Assembly (NCBI RefSeq): GCF_012726205.1
Contig: NZ_JAASAE010000002.1
Location: 1 to 64,000, forward strand
From: Rhodococcus sp. HNM0569
GTDB lineage: Bacteria; Actinomycetota; Actinomycetes; Mycobacteriales; Mycobacteriaceae
DNA length: 64,000 nt
Direction of reading: 5' to 3'
The position numbers were made by a program, and so were the translations under genes. Positions 1-11,901 of the stretch are shown here, piece by piece. A model generated the notes under the pieces. That model ran no database searches, was not told the origin of the DNA, and saw only the letters and a program-made list of their open reading frames with translations. Each line of letters opens with the position of its first letter. Within the stretch, counting starts at the first letter, position 1.

Positions 1-1
1 C

Positions 2-550
2 GCGACCGACACCTTCGTCGACGGCCTCGGTGACCTGCTCGACGACCGCGACCGCGCGACCCTCGCCGAGTGCGTCGACGTCGCCTACGACTGGGCGCTC
101 GCCCGCGCGTCGCGGTTCGCGCTCGTGCACGGCGACTACCGGCTCGACAATCTGCTGTTCCCGACGGTGAGGGACGCGGCGCCGCCCGACGCCCGACGCG
201 TCGTCGCCGTCGACTGGCAGACGCTCAGCCTCGCGCTGCCCGCACGCGACCTCGCGTACGTCCTCGGCACGGGCCTCGCCGTCGCCGACCGGCGCGCATA
301 CGAACAGCAGCTGGTACGCGCGTACCACGATGCGCTGCTGCGCTTCGGCGTCGCCGGATACACCCTCGACGACTGCTGGGACGACTACCGGTTCGCGATG
401 CTGCAGGGCCCGCTCGTGTCGGTCTTCGGGTGCGCGTACGGCACCCGCAGCCCGCGCGGTGACCGCATGTTCGCGGCGATGGTCACGCGGGCGTGTGCCG
501 CGATCCGCGACCTCGGCACACTCGATGCGGTGCGCGGCGAAAGCCCCTGA
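2..550 (+). CDS. Phosphotransferase family protein, 3' part only
   Basis: The reading frame is open from the first bases of the window, so the gene begins upstream and only about 182 C-terminal residues are visible. The catalytic-loop motif HGDYRLDNLLF (HGDxxxxN type) is followed by a metal-binding VDWQT segment. Both are typical of the aminoglycoside/choline kinase-like phosphotransferase (APH) fold, which moves a phosphate from ATP to a small hydroxylated substrate in the cytosol. Many actinobacterial members of this family have no known substrate, so no drug-resistance role is claimed. The gene converges on the acyl-ACP thioesterase gene, and the space between them holds a tandem repeat. 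Confidence 0.8.
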   Translation, partial: ATDTFVDGLGDLLDDRDRATLAECVDVAYDWALARASRFALVHGDYRLDNLLFPTVRDAAPPDARRVVAVDWQTLSLALPARDLAYVLGTGLAVADRRAYEQQLVRAYHDALLRFGVAGYTLDDCWDDYRFAMLQGPLVSVFGCAYGTRSPRGDRMFAAMVTRACAAIRDLGTLDAVRGESP

Positions 551-564
551 ACAACAACCTGAGG

Positions 565-690
565 GCGTCGTGACCGCCCCAGCAACTTCAGGCGTCGTGA
601 CCGCCCCAGCAACTTCAGCGCGTCGTGACCGCCCCAGCAACCTCAGCGCGTCGTGACCGCCGCAGCAACCTCAGCGCGTCGTGACCGCCG
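565..690. repeat. Five-copy 27/28-bp tandem repeat between convergent genes
   Basis: The block GCGTCGTGACCGCC recurs at 565, 592, 620, 648 and 676, giving periods of 27, 28, 28 and 28 bp with few substitutions. The last copy overlaps the final codons and stop of the reverse-strand thioesterase gene. Since 28 is not a multiple of three, each reverse frame entering the array ends in the same short peptide, AVTTR followed by a stop. Confidence 0.9.
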
Positions 691-1468
691 CGACGGCCCG
701 CACGGTGTCGCCGACCATGAACCACGTCGTGAGCGACGAGTCGGTGTGCACGGTGCGCAACACGAGTTCGTCGCTCGAGGTGACGGGGGACAGGTACTCG
801 ACGACCGCGCGGTGCGGCACGGTCGCGAGGTGCGCCGACTCGGGTTCGGCGAGGAGTTCCTCGACGGCATGCCAGTACGCGGCGTTGTTGACGTGGTCGA
901 AGGGGTCGATGTCGGTGCGGCGCAGCGGGAAGTGCCGCACCGACGCGTCGGCGGGCGGCGTCTTCGGCAGCCACTGCTTCCACTTGAGCCGGTGCTCGTC
1001 GGTGGATCTCGTGAGCCCGGCGAGGAATCCGTCCGACATGCGGGTCGGCATGCCCGTCTCGCCGCTGATGTTGATCCAGAATCCCGAGGTCTCGAGGAGT
1101 GCACCCGACTCGCTCGTGATCTGCACGCGCATGTCCGCCCACCTCGTCGAGAACCCGCTGCACCATCGGCGCAATGCGACCCGCTCGGTACCGGTGGTGG
1201 GCCGCACGACGTCGATGACGGTGCGCCGCACGATCCAGTAGGGGTGGGTGTCGAGGGCGTCGATCGCCTCGAGGTTGTCGTTTCCGATGTCCTGGAGGTA
1301 GCGCGCGACGCCGTCGAAGCGCAGTCGGCTCGACGCGTCGACGTCGCCGGTGCGGATGGGCCACGACGTGTCGAAGTACCGCGCATCCGGAAAGCGAGCC
1401 GGGTCGGGCGGCTCGGGAAGTGCGCACGCGAGTGGGTCCGGCGTCGGCGTCGCGAGGTTCGTGGTCAC
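671..1468 (-). CDS. Acyl-ACP thioesterase family protein
   Basis: This 265-aa protein has the double hot-dog layout of bacterial and plant acyl-ACP thioesterases, which hydrolyse acyl-ACP or acyl-CoA to free fatty acid. The first hot dog carries SSRLRFDGVARYLQDIGNDN (residues about 48-67). The second begins with a DIDPFDHVNNAAYWHAVEE segment, where the D-x-x-x-H-V-N-N pattern marks the expected active site. The GTG start at 1468 is preferred because the upstream extension is low-quality sequence that runs into the divergent fprB promoter. The last codons lie in the tandem repeat. It is transcribed away from fprB. Confidence 0.8.
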   Translation of the reverse strand: MTTNLATPTPDPLACALPEPPDPARFPDARYFDTSWPIRTGDVDASSRLRFDGVARYLQDIGNDNLEAIDALDTHPYWIVRRTVIDVVRPTTGTERVALRRWCSGFSTRWADMRVQITSESGALLETSGFWINISGETGMPTRMSDGFLAGLTRSTDEHRLKWKQWLPKTPPADASVRHFPLRRTDIDPFDHVNNAAYWHAVEELLAEPESAHLATVPHRAVVEYLSPVTSSDELVLRTVHTDSSLTTWFMVGDTVRAVAAVTTR

Positions 1469-1622
1469 GGCCGTCGATTCTCGCACCTTCGGCGCGGCCC
1501 GTCGATCCGTGCACGCTTGTCTACGGAGACACGAATCACTAGAGTCGTAGTAACTGTTACCGAATGTCACACACAGAGTGTGGCCGCCCCTCGGGCGAGC
1601 GACGGCTTGTGAGGAACGACCG

Positions 1623-3293
1623 ATGGCTTACGTGATCACCCAGGCGTGCTGCAACGACGCGAGCTGCGTGTCGGCGTGCCCCGTCAACTGCATCCACCCC
1701 ACGCCCGAAGAGCGTCAGTTCGCGCAGACCGAGATGCTGCACATCGACCCGCAGACGTGCATCGACTGCGGTGCCTGCGTCGACGCGTGCCCGGTCGACG
1801 CGATCTTCCCCGAGGACAAACTGTTCGGCTCGCTCGAACGGTACAAGGAGATCAACGCCGAGTACTACGAGACGAACCCGATGCCCGAGACGTGGGCCCC
1901 GCTCGTGCCCGAGACGCCGCCGCGCCGCGACCTCGGCACCCTGCGTGTCGCGATCGTCGGCGCCGGTCCCGCCGCCTGCTACGCCGCAGGCGAACTGCTC
2001 GAGCGCTCCGACATCGAGGTCGAGATGTTCGAGCGGCTGCCCACGCCCTGGGGCCTCGTGCGTGCGGGCGTCGCACCCGACCATCCGGGCACCAAGGAGG
2101 TCACGCGCATGTTCGAGTGGAGTCTCGACCGCGCGAACTTCGCTCTGCACCTCGGCGTCGAGGTCGGCACCCACATCACGCACGACGAACTTCTCGCCAA
2201 CCACCACGCCGTGATCTACGCCGTCGGCGCCTCCTCCGATCGCCGCCTGAACGTGCCCGGCGAGGATCTGCCCGGTTCGCACGCCGCCACCGAATTCGTC
2301 TCGTGGTACAACGGCCACCCCGACTACGCCTCCCGCACGTTCGACCTGAGCGGAAAGCGCGCCGTCATCGTCGGCAACGGCAACGTCGCGCTCGACGTCG
2401 CCCGCATCCTGACCATGAACGTCGACGAACTCGCGGCCACCGACATCGCCGACCATGCACTCGACGCGCTGCGCCGCAGCAACATCGAAGAGGTCGTGCT
2501 GCTCGGCCGCCGCGGTCCCGCGCAGGCCGCGTACTCGAACCCCGAGTTCCTCGCACTGGGCGATCTCGACGGCGTCGACGTCGTGATCGATCCGGTCGAG
2601 CTCGAACTCGACCCGTCGAGCGCGGCGCTCCTCGACGACCCCGCCGTCGCGATGAAGATGCAGCTCGCCCGCGAATACGCTGCACGCCCCCCGCGCCCCG
2701 GACACAAGCGCATCGTGTTCCGGTACCTCGCTTCTCCCACCGAGATCACGCCCACCGAGGGCGCCGAACGGGTCGGTGGCGTCGAGATCGTGCACAACGA
2801 ACTCGTCGACGTGGACGGCGTCGCACGCGCACAGGCCACCGATCGCCACGAACACCTCGACGCGTCGCTCGTGCTGCGGTCGATCGGCTACCGCGGCCGT
2901 CCGGTGCCGGGGGTCGCCTTCGACGACGCGAAGGGCGTGCTGCCGAACGAGGGCGGACGCGTCGGCGAGCGGATCTACGCGACCGGCTGGATCAAGCGCG
3001 GCCCCAGCGGCGTCATCGGCACGAACAAGGCGTGCGCGAAGGAGACCGTCGGGGCGCTGCTCGACGACTTCGAGTCGGGCTCGCTGCGGCGCACCGTCGG
3101 GACCCGCAAGGACGTCGCGAGGCTGCTCCGTCACCGCAGGCCCGAGCAGATCGGCTTCGACGGATGGCGCGCGATCGACGCCGCGGAGGTCTCGCGCGGG
3201 CAGGGCAGCGGCCGGCCTCGCGTCAAGTTCACCGACACCTCGGAGATGCTCGCGGTCGCGGGCAAACGCAAGCGGCGGCTCTTCGCACGATGA
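1623..3293 (+). CDS. fprB: Ferredoxin-NADP reductase with N-terminal 4Fe-4S domain
   Basis: The 556-aa protein joins a two-cluster ferredoxin domain (CCNDASCVSACPVNC, then CIDCGACVDACP, residues about 8-60) to an adrenodoxin-reductase-like flavoprotein. An FAD dinucleotide motif (VGAGPAACYAAGEL) lies near residue 110 and an NADPH motif (VGNGNVALDVARIL) near residue 248. The C-terminal GWIKRGPSGVIGTNK segment is typical of the family. It passes electrons between NADPH and ferredoxins or P450 partners. Length and order match mycobacterial FprB. The ATG at 1623 follows GAGGAA with good spacing. The gene overlaps the next one by four bases, so the two are probably co-translated. Confidence 0.93.
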   Translation: MAYVITQACCNDASCVSACPVNCIHPTPEERQFAQTEMLHIDPQTCIDCGACVDACPVDAIFPEDKLFGSLERYKEINAEYYETNPMPETWAPLVPETPPRRDLGTLRVAIVGAGPAACYAAGELLERSDIEVEMFERLPTPWGLVRAGVAPDHPGTKEVTRMFEWSLDRANFALHLGVEVGTHITHDELLANHHAVIYAVGASSDRRLNVPGEDLPGSHAATEFVSWYNGHPDYASRTFDLSGKRAVIVGNGNVALDVARILTMNVDELAATDIADHALDALRRSNIEEVVLLGRRGPAQAAYSNPEFLALGDLDGVDVVIDPVELELDPSSAALLDDPAVAMKMQLAREYAARPPRPGHKRIVFRYLASPTEITPTEGAERVGGVEIVHNELVDVDGVARAQATDRHEHLDASLVLRSIGYRGRPVPGVAFDDAKGVLPNEGGRVGERIYATGWIKRGPSGVIGTNKACAKETVGALLDDFESGSLRRTVGTRKDVARLLRHRRPEQIGFDGWRAIDAAEVSRGQGSGRPRVKFTDTSEMLAVAGKRKRRLFAR

Positions 3294-4282
3294 GCGGCGG
3301 TGCGCCGTCTATGCTCGCCGGTATGCGTGCTGCTGTCGTCACCGAACTGTCCGGTCCCTCCGCCACGATCGTGCGTGACGTCGACGAACCCACCGCCGAC
3401 GGCATGGTGGTGCTCGACGTCAAGGCGAGCGGTGTGTGCTTCCCGGATCTGCTGATGACACACGGCAAGTACCAGATCCGGCCCGAGCCGCCGTTCGTGC
3501 CGGGGACGGAGGTGGCCGGTGTCGTGCTGTCGGCACCCGACGGCAGCGGGATCGAGCCGGGTGCACGCGTGCTCGCGTTCGCGGGTCTGGGCGGTTATGC
3601 CGAGCGCGTCGCCGTCGCGCCCGAGATGGTGCTGCCGATTCCGGATTCGCTGGGTTTCGCCGAGGCGGCGTCGCTGATCATCAACTACCAGACGATGGAG
3701 TTCGCGCTGGCGCGGCGCGCACGCCTCCAGCCCGGCGAGACGGTCGTCGTGCTCGGCGCCGCGGGCGGGATCGGCACCTCGAGCATCCAGCTCGCGAAGG
3801 CACACGGCGCGCGGGTGATCGCGGTCGTGCGCCGCGAAGGCGTCGACGACTTCCTGCGTGACCTCGGTGCCGACGAGGTCGTGCGGCTCGCGGACGGCTG
3901 GGGTGCGCGGGTGCGTGAGCTGACCGAGGGCGGCGCGCATGTCGTCGTCGACCCGGTCGGCGGCGACACCTTCGACGAAGCCGTGCGTGTGCTCGCGCCC
4001 GAGGGCCGGCTCGTCGTGATCGGGTTCGCCGGCGGCGGGATCCCCGAGCTCAAGCTCAACCGGGTGCTCTTCCGCAACATCAGCATCGTCGGTGCCGCGT
4101 GGGGCGAGTTCCTTCGCAGTCGTCCCGAGGCGTACCGCGAGGTGCACGAGGCCCTGCTGCGGCACGTCGAGAACGGCCTGGAACCGCTCGTGCGGGCGCG
4201 CTACGCGCTCGAGGACGCCCCGCGTGCGCTGGCCGACCTCGAAGCGGGCGAGGTGCTCGGCAAAGCGGTTCTCGTTCAGTAG
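3290..4282 (+). CDS. Zinc-independent quinone oxidoreductase / MDR family
   Basis: This MDR-superfamily protein has a GroES-like N-terminal half and a Rossmann half with the NADPH motif VVLGAAGGIGTSSIQLAK. The structural-zinc cysteine cluster of classical alcohol dehydrogenases is missing, which fits NADPH:quinone reductase or enoyl reductase types. The segment GTEVAGVV and the C-terminal VLGKAVLV are family hallmarks. The ATG at 3290 overlaps the fprB stop (ATGA). An internal ATG at 3323 (MRAAVVTEL) fits the usual N-terminus better, so the true start could be there. The substrate is unknown. Confidence 0.85.
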   Translation: MSGGAPSMLAGMRAAVVTELSGPSATIVRDVDEPTADGMVVLDVKASGVCFPDLLMTHGKYQIRPEPPFVPGTEVAGVVLSAPDGSGIEPGARVLAFAGLGGYAERVAVAPEMVLPIPDSLGFAEAASLIINYQTMEFALARRARLQPGETVVVLGAAGGIGTSSIQLAKAHGARVIAVVRREGVDDFLRDLGADEVVRLADGWGARVRELTEGGAHVVVDPVGGDTFDEAVRVLAPEGRLVVIGFAGGGIPELKLNRVLFRNISIVGAAWGEFLRSRPEAYREVHEALLRHVENGLEPLVRARYALEDAPRALADLEAGEVLGKAVLVQ

Positions 4283-4375
4283 TGACGTACGACACGTGAA
4301 AGTGCCGGGCATTCCGGTCTTTTCGGACGAATATCGGTAGCACGGCTAATTGAAGTCCGAATGAGCTGTGCGAGT

Positions 4376-4394
4376 GCGCAATTCGTTTGCGCAA
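4376..4394. promoter_or_regulatory. Inverted repeat upstream of the MFS exporter gene
   Basis: TGCGCAA and TTGCGCA form perfect 7-bp arms around a 5-bp spacer, about 113 bp before the MFS start. This is the size and placement expected for a TetR- or MarR-type operator. A second 7-bp inverted pair (TTCGGAC near 4324, GTCCGAA near 4357) lies just upstream. No regulator gene is adjacent, so this is inferred from symmetry alone. Confidence 0.4.
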
Positions 4395-4506
4395 CGACGG
4401 TCGCGGCGGGCATATTCGATGTCGGTGCGGCGTTCTCTGCCGACCTGCCTTGCCGGGTTCTGTCCTGACCCGGCCCGACTCTCGTTCCCTCAGGAGAAGT
4501 TCCCCG

Positions 4507-6074
4507 ATGAGTTCGTCGAACACCCCTGGCTCCGCGCCGTCCAGCGACGCACCACCGCCCTCGTCGGGTAGCGCCGGATCCAGTTCCGACAAGCTCGACG
4601 CCACGGTCCTGCGGATCGCGTCCGTCGTCGTACTCGGTGCCATCATGTCGATCCTCGACATGACCGTGGTCAACGTCGCGCTGCCGACCTTCCAGCACGA
4701 GTTCCAGACCAACTATGCCAATGTCGCGTGGACCATGACGGGCTACACGCTCGCGCTGGCCACCGTCATCCCGCTGACCGGGTGGGCTGCCGATCGGTTC
4801 GGCACCAAACGCCTCTACCTCACGGCACTCGTGTTGTTCGTGCTCGGTTCGGTGCTGTGCAGCTTCGCGTGGGACATCACGTCGCTCATCGCGTTCCGTG
4901 TCCTGCAAGGCCTCGGTGGCGGCATGCTCATGCCGCTGGGCATGACGATCATGACGCGCGCCGCGGGACCCGAACGTGTCGGCCGTGTCATGGCGGTCCT
5001 CGGCATTCCGATGCTGCTCGGGCCTATCGGTGGCCCGATCCTCGGTGGCTGGCTCATCGAGATCGCGTCGTGGCACTGGATCTTCCTGATCAACCTGCCG
5101 ATCGGCATCGTCGCGCTGATCGCGGCGCTCCTGATCCTGCCGTCCGATTCGCCGTCGCCTTCGGAGTCGTTCGACTTCGTCGGCATGTTGCTGCTCTCGC
5201 CCGGCCTCGCGCTGTTCCTGTTCGGCGTGTCCTCGGTGCCGGAAACCGGCACGGTGCTGTCGGCACGCGTTCTCGTCACCGCGATCGCGGGCCTCGTACT
5301 GGTGGCGGTGTTCGTGTGGCACGCGTTGCGTGCGTCGCACCCGCTGATCGACCTGCACTTGTTCCGCAACCGCAATCTCACCGTCGCGGTCGTCACGTCC
5401 ACGCTGTTCGTCATCGCGTTCATGGGCTCGGCGCTGCTGTTCCCCACCTACTTCCTGCAGGTGCGCAGCGAGACCACGCTCGGCGCGGGCCTGCTGCTCG
5501 CACCACAGGGCATCGGTGCGATGGTCACGATGCCCATCGCGGGCAGGCTCGTCGACAAGATCGGTCCCGGCAAGATCGTCATGACCGGTGTCGTGATCAT
5601 CGCCGCGACGATGGCGGTGTTCACACAGGTCGGCCCGCACACGTCGTACGGCATCCTGTTGCCCGCGCTGTTCGTGATGGGGCTCGGCATGGGCTGCACG
5701 ATGATGCCGATCATGACCGCCGCGTTGCAGACGCTCACCGACCACAACATCGCGCGCGGCTCGACGCTCATGAACATCGTGCAGCAGGTGTCGGCGTCGA
5801 TCGGTACGGCGCTCATGTCGGTCGTCCTGACGAACCAGCTGCAATCGCGCGAACTCGCAGGTCCCGCGGTGGCGGCGCAGCAGTCGCCCGAGATCGCGCA
5901 GCAACTCGGACCCGACGCCGTGTCGGCGGGTCTCGCGCAAGCGGCCGACGCCTTCGGCTCGACCTTCGTGCTCTCGGTCGTGCTGATCGTGGTGACGATC
6001 GTTCCCGCGTTCTTCCTGCCACGGCGCCGGCCCGCCACGCCGGTCGGCGACACTGCAGCCCCCGTCGCGATGCA

Positions 6075-6078
<4 letters not shown>
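4507..6078 (+). CDS. MFS multidrug exporter, DHA2 (EmrB/QacA) family
   Basis: The 523-aa protein has a Ser/Pro-rich cytoplasmic N-terminus followed by about 14 hydrophobic segments. LDMTVVNVALP in the first segment is the motif that marks 14-helix drug:proton antiporters. GWAADRFGTKRLY is the loop 2-3 motif and GPIGGPILGGW is the motif C of antiporters in helix 5. It likely exports amphipathic compounds at the expense of the proton gradient. The ATG at 4507 follows an AGGAGA site. The gene shares its TAG stop, in a CTAG palindrome, with the convergent EamA gene. Confidence 0.9.
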
Positions 6079-9265
<3,187 letters not shown>

Positions 9266-9288
9266 TCCGACAGTGAGGTGATTCCCGA

Positions 9289-9984
9289 GTGGCCACGCGT
9301 GGCAGACCCGGTCCGGGACCGGGTGGGCGAGGTGGTGGACGCGACCGTCCCGGTCGGCGTCGCACCGACGCCGACACGAGCACCGGTCGCCGTTCGTCGC
9401 GGCCGGCGGACGTGTCTGCTCGGGGTCGCACGGGCAAGTCCGACACCGGCTCGGGCACGGTCCTTCCGGGCCGTGCCCGGCCGCGGCGGGTGGGCGGCGG
9501 TCGTGGCCGTGCGCCCATCCCCGAACGCACGATCCTCGGGCTGTCGACGGGGCGTGCGCTGATCCTCGCGGTGGTCGTCCTCGTGCTGGCGCTCACCCTC
9601 GCGGTGCCGCTGCGTACCTATCTCACTCAGCGCAGCGACCTCGAGCGCGTCGCCACCGAGCGTGCGCAACTCGAACGTGAGCTCGACGAGTTGCGCAAGC
9701 TCGAGGAGAAGTACACCGATCCCGCCTACATCGACACCCAGGCGCGTCAGCGGCTTCGCTTCGTGCGCCCGGGGGAGACGCCGTACCAGGTGCAGTTGCC
9801 GGGCGACTATCGCGAACCCGAGCCGGTCGCGGCCGAGGAGAGCCGATCGCCCGGGCCCTGGTATTCGGATCTGTGGCAGTCCGTGGCACGGCCCGACGCG
9901 AGCACCGAGCCGCCACCTCCACCACCGATGCCGCTCGAACCTGCGGAACCGGAAGACCGAGAACAAGGAGAACCCACCGGGTGA
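9289..9984 (+). CDS. ftsB: Septum formation initiator FtsB/DivIC family
   Basis: This 231-aa protein has a basic Gly/Arg-rich cytoplasmic tail of about 85 residues, one membrane helix (ALILAVVVLVLALTLAV), and then a coiled coil (residues about 112-140, LERVATERAQLERELDELRK). The rest is an extracytoplasmic domain with FVRPGETPYQVQLPG, a typical DivIC/FtsB feature, and a Pro-rich end. FtsB bridges FtsL and FtsQ in the divisome. Position after eno matches Rv1024. The GTG start follows GAGGTG. It overlaps the DUF501 gene by four bases. Confidence 0.9.
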   Translation: MATRGRPGPGPGGRGGGRDRPGRRRTDADTSTGRRSSRPADVSARGRTGKSDTGSGTVLPGRARPRRVGGGRGRAPIPERTILGLSTGRALILAVVVLVLALTLAVPLRTYLTQRSDLERVATERAQLERELDELRKLEEKYTDPAYIDTQARQRLRFVRPGETPYQVQLPGDYREPEPVAAEESRSPGPWYSDLWQSVARPDASTEPPPPPPMPLEPAEPEDREQGEPTG

Positions 9985-10556
9985 CCGAACCGACCGTGCC
10001 CGAGGGCGGCCCGTCCGCCGACGATCTCGAGGTCGTGGCGCGTCAGCTGGGCCGCGAACCGCGAGGCGTCCTCGCGATCGCGTACCGCACGCCCGACGGC
10101 GCTCCCGCAGTCGTCAAGACCGCGCCGCGCCTGCCGGACGGCACGCCGTTCCCGACGCTCTACTACCTCACCGACCTGCGGCTCACCGCCGAGGCGAGCA
10201 GGCAGGAGTCGGCGGGCGTCATGCGTGAGATGACCGAACGACTCGGCAGCGACGCCGAACTCGCGCGTGCCTACCGTGCGGCGCACGAGTCGTTCCTCGC
10301 CGAGCGCGACGCGATCGAGTCGCTCGGCACCGACTTCTCCGGCGGCGGCATGCCCGACCGCGTCAAGTGCCTGCATGTGCTCATCGCGCATTCGCTCGCG
10401 AAGGGCCCCGGCGTCAACCCGCTCGGCGACGAAGCGGTCGCGCTCGCGGCACGCGCGGACGGTGGCAAACTGCGCGGCACCGCGATTCCGGCCGACTGGC
10501 CCGGTGCGGACGGTGCTGTGAGCGACAGTGCCGACGGGGCGGGGGGAGACGAATGA
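9981..10556 (+). CDS. DUF501 domain protein
   Basis: The 191-aa cytosolic protein belongs to the DUF501 family, found next to ftsB and ppx in actinobacteria (Rv1025 in M. tuberculosis). Family segments include PFPTLYYLTDLRLTAEASRQE and GGMPDRVKCLHVLIAHSLAKG with GVNPLGDEA. The biochemical function is not known. The GTG start overlaps the ftsB stop (GTGA) and follows AAGGAG, so it should be translated together with ftsB. Confidence 0.9.
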   Translation: MTEPTVPEGGPSADDLEVVARQLGREPRGVLAIAYRTPDGAPAVVKTAPRLPDGTPFPTLYYLTDLRLTAEASRQESAGVMREMTERLGSDAELARAYRAAHESFLAERDAIESLGTDFSGGGMPDRVKCLHVLIAHSLAKGPGVNPLGDEAVALAARADGGKLRGTAIPADWPGADGAVSDSADGAGGDE

Positions 10557-11494
10557 CGAGGGTCGCGGCGATCGACTGCGGAACCAACTCGATCAGGCTG
10601 CTCGTCGCCGACCGCACCGACGGCGCACTGAGCGACGTGCGCCGCGAGATGCGGATCGTGCGGCTCGGTCAGGGTGTCGACGCGACCGGCGCGTTCGCAC
10701 CCGAAGCGATCGAGCGCACCCGGGTCGCGCTCGAAGAGTACGCGGCGATCATCGCGGACACCGGCGCCGGCGCGGTGCGCATGGTCGCGACGTCCGCAAC
10801 GCGCGACGCGTCGAACCGGGACGAATTCTTCGCGATGACCCGCGACGTGCTGGGGCGCGTGATCCCGGGCGCGGAGGCCGAGGTCATCACCGGCGACGAG
10901 GAAGCGCGGCTGTCGTTCGCGGGCGCCGTCGGCGAGCTCGCCGCGTCCGAGGCGCCGTTCGTCGTGGTCGATCTCGGCGGCGGCTCCACCGAGCTGGTCG
11001 CAGGCACGAACGACGGCGTCGACGCCGCGTTCTCGGCCGACATCGGATGTGTGCGCGTCACCGAGCGTGCGCTGCCGAGCGACCCGCCGACCGCCGACGA
11101 GGTGGATGCGGCTCGCGCGTTCACGCGCGAGCGCCTCGACATCGCCTTCGAACGCGTCCCCACGGAGTCCGTTCGCACGTGGGTGGGCGTGGCCGGCACG
11201 TTCACCACCCTCGCGGCGGTGGCCGACGACCTGCCGGAGTACGACCCCGAGCGGGTGCACCTGTCGCGGGTGTCGCTGACACGGCTGCGTCAGGTGTGCG
11301 ACGACCTCGTCGCGATGCCGCGTGCCGAGCGGGCCGCGCTGGGGCCGATGCACCCGGGGCGGGTCGACGTGATCGGCGGCGGCGCGATCGTCGCGTCGGT
11401 GCTGGCCGACGAACTGGAGTCACGCGCGGGCATCACCGAATTGGTGGTCAGCGAGCACGACATCCTCGACGGAATCGCGCTGTCGATCGCGTGA
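10553..11494 (+). CDS. ppx: Exopolyphosphatase, Ppx/GppA family
   Basis: The 313-aa protein has the actin-like ATPase fold of Ppx/GppA phosphatases: AIDCGTNSIRLLVAD (phosphate 1) at the start, VDLGGGSTELV (phosphate 2) near residue 142, and VGVAGTFTTLAAV (adenosine-like region) near residue 206. The acidic catalytic residue is expected in GDEEARLSF. It cleaves polyphosphate or pppGpp. The short single-domain form matches mycobacterial Ppx2 (Rv1026) in length and neighbourhood. The start overlaps the DUF501 stop. Confidence 0.92.
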   Translation: MTRVAAIDCGTNSIRLLVADRTDGALSDVRREMRIVRLGQGVDATGAFAPEAIERTRVALEEYAAIIADTGAGAVRMVATSATRDASNRDEFFAMTRDVLGRVIPGAEAEVITGDEEARLSFAGAVGELAASEAPFVVVDLGGGSTELVAGTNDGVDAAFSADIGCVRVTERALPSDPPTADEVDAARAFTRERLDIAFERVPTESVRTWVGVAGTFTTLAAVADDLPEYDPERVHLSRVSLTRLRQVCDDLVAMPRAERAALGPMHPGRVDVIGGGAIVASVLADELESRAGITELVVSEHDILDGIALSIA

Positions 11495-11509
11495 GAGGGG
11501 CGCGCCTCG

Positions 11510-11710
11510 TCAGCGGGGCGCGCAGGCCGGACACAGGTCGACGAGCGAGTCGGTCCACCACCCGTACACGTCGCGCAGCAGCAAGCGGACCACCTCGACC
11601 GCACGGTCGGTGGTGCCGACGTGTACGGCGGTGCGGTGCACGTGGCCGCACTTGTTGCAGAATGCGATGACGTCGAGTTCGTCGACGCTCGCGTCCAGCA
11701 GGTTTCTCAT
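11510..11710 (-). CDS. Small zinc-ribbon-like protein
   Basis: The 66-aa product has two cysteine pairs, CNKCGH near the N-terminus and CPAC at the C-terminus, which could form one zinc ribbon. The function is not recognised. The ATG at 11710 is chosen because AGGGGTGAGG lies just upstream; an in-frame ATG at 11740 lacks such a site. It converges on ppx with a 15-bp gap. Confidence 0.6.
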   Translation of the reverse strand: MRNLLDASVDELDVIAFCNKCGHVHRTAVHVGTTDRAVEVVRLLLRDVYGWWTDSLVDLCPACAPR

Positions 11711-11901
11711 CCTCACCCCTGCGGTTCCGGTTGTTGTCACAAATCCCCAACCTTGTGCGCCAATTACAGAGTGTTTGCTGGTTACTCGCCAGTTCGATTC
11801 AGTGTCGTGCGACGAACGGTCGGTTTCGTGCGACGAGTGGTGGTTTCACCAGGTCTTTGGTGGAACGTTCAACCAGTGTGGCTTCCTGGACGAGCGACCA
11901 T

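Noticed and set aside
125-550. Phosphotransferase gene starting at the internal ATG-like codon at 125
   Set aside because: That position is inside the catalytic loop motif; the frame is open to the window edge, so the gene is truncated by the window.
565-690. Possible CRISPR array
   Set aside because: The repeats follow each other directly with no variable spacers, and no cas genes are near.
1557-3134. Long reverse-strand open frame opposite fprB
   Set aside because: It mirrors the codon structure of fprB in a GC-rich genome and shows no protein family; fprB itself is unmistakable.
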